The notes beneath the pieces were generated by a model that saw only the letters and a list, made by a program, of their open reading frames with translations, ran no database searches and was not told the DNA's origin. From JAOUEA01 sp035249905 (lineage in GTDB: Bacteria > Actinomycetota > UBA4738 > HRBIN12), in contig DATFFT010000014.1 of NCBI GenBank assembly GCA_035249905.1, positions 1 through 13,869 of the forward strand: DNA of 13,869 bases, in the 5' to 3' direction. The translations under genes were made by a program, and so were the position numbers. Shown one piece after another: positions 13,724 through 13,869 of the stretch. The first letter of the stretch is position 1; every line of letters starts with the position of its first letter.

Positions 13724-13869
13724 CGGCGGCCGGCGACCGACCTCGCGCCGCGAGCGCGACGGCCACCTCGGCGGCGACCCGCGCGTTGTCCTCGAGGAGC
13801 GCGAGGTTCGCCTCGAGGCTCCGGCCGCCCGTGAGCTCGGCGAGCGCCGAGAGCAGGAACGGCGTCCTG
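13716..13869 (-). CDS. psuG: C-terminus of pseudouridine-5'-phosphate glycosidase (5' end outside window)
   Basis: The visible 51 residues begin RTPFLLSALAELTGGRSLEAN and continue LALLEDNARVAAEVAVAL before an Ala/Arg-rich tail and TGA at 13718-13716. TPFLL-x(4)-ELTGGRSL-x-AN-x-AL-x(3)-NA-x(2)-AAE-x-A is the conserved last part of PsuG (also known as the indigoidine synthase A family). The enzyme splits pseudouridine 5'-phosphate into uracil and ribose 5-phosphate. The active-site residues are outside the window. The gene is convergent with the glycosyltransferase, and the two reading frames overlap by 8 bp at their stops. Confidence 0.85.
   Translation of the reverse strand, partial: RTPFLLSALAELTGGRSLEANLALLEDNARVAAEVAVALAARGRSPAAAT

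Overview
This is a high-GC, gene-dense chromosomal window, most likely from an actinobacterium (Actinomycetota). The evidence is the very G/C-rich third codon positions, families typical of that phylum (DUF3040, DUF402, DUF6504-like, a DUF4129/transglutaminase tail), a LexA operator of the Gram-positive/mycobacterial type (TCGAAC-N4-GTTCGA), and start sites compatible with leaderless mRNAs. I cannot name a genus. I see no tRNA, rRNA, CRISPR array, IS element or phage gene.

Left edge (1-1389): the tail of a DUF4129/transglutaminase-type protein (+) converges on a MerR-family regulator (-). A small two-helix DUF3040 membrane protein (-) follows.

SOS region (1449-7094, all -, read right to left): a divergent intergenic region carries a good sigma70-type promoter (TTGACG-18-TACATT) with a perfect 16-bp LexA box just after the predicted transcription start. 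Four genes follow: a small Trp-rich DUF6504-like protein, a metallo-beta-lactamase-fold hydrolase related to AHL lactonases, the error-prone polymerase DnaE2, and a catalytically complete DNA polymerase IV (DinB). The gaps are 24, 53 and 7 bp. This looks like a LexA-controlled translesion cassette in which active DinB occupies the place usually held by ImuA/ImuB. It is the most interesting part of the window. DUF3040 lies 59 bp downstream and may be read by run-through, but it also has a TATAAT box overlapping the dinB stop codon.

Central + region (7134-11363): ornithine aminotransferase (rocD), a DUF402 nucleotide phosphatase-like protein, and a polyproline-headed multi-pass membrane protein followed by a 13-bp perfect hairpin terminator. 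Next is a class-V PLP enzyme of the cysteine-desulfurase-like type that lacks the catalytic cysteine region.

Right region (11492-13723): a two-gene operon with a 3-bp gap. It encodes a UDP-sulfoquinovose synthase (SQD1/Agl3 type) and a fusion of DUF2304 with a GT2 polyprenyl-phosphate-type glycosyltransferase, which suggests a sulfosugar-containing lipid or glycan. The window ends in the C-terminus of pseudouridine-5'-phosphate glycosidase (psuG) on the - strand, converging on and overlapping the glycosyltransferase by 8 bp.

All family assignments come from reading motifs; no database search was run.
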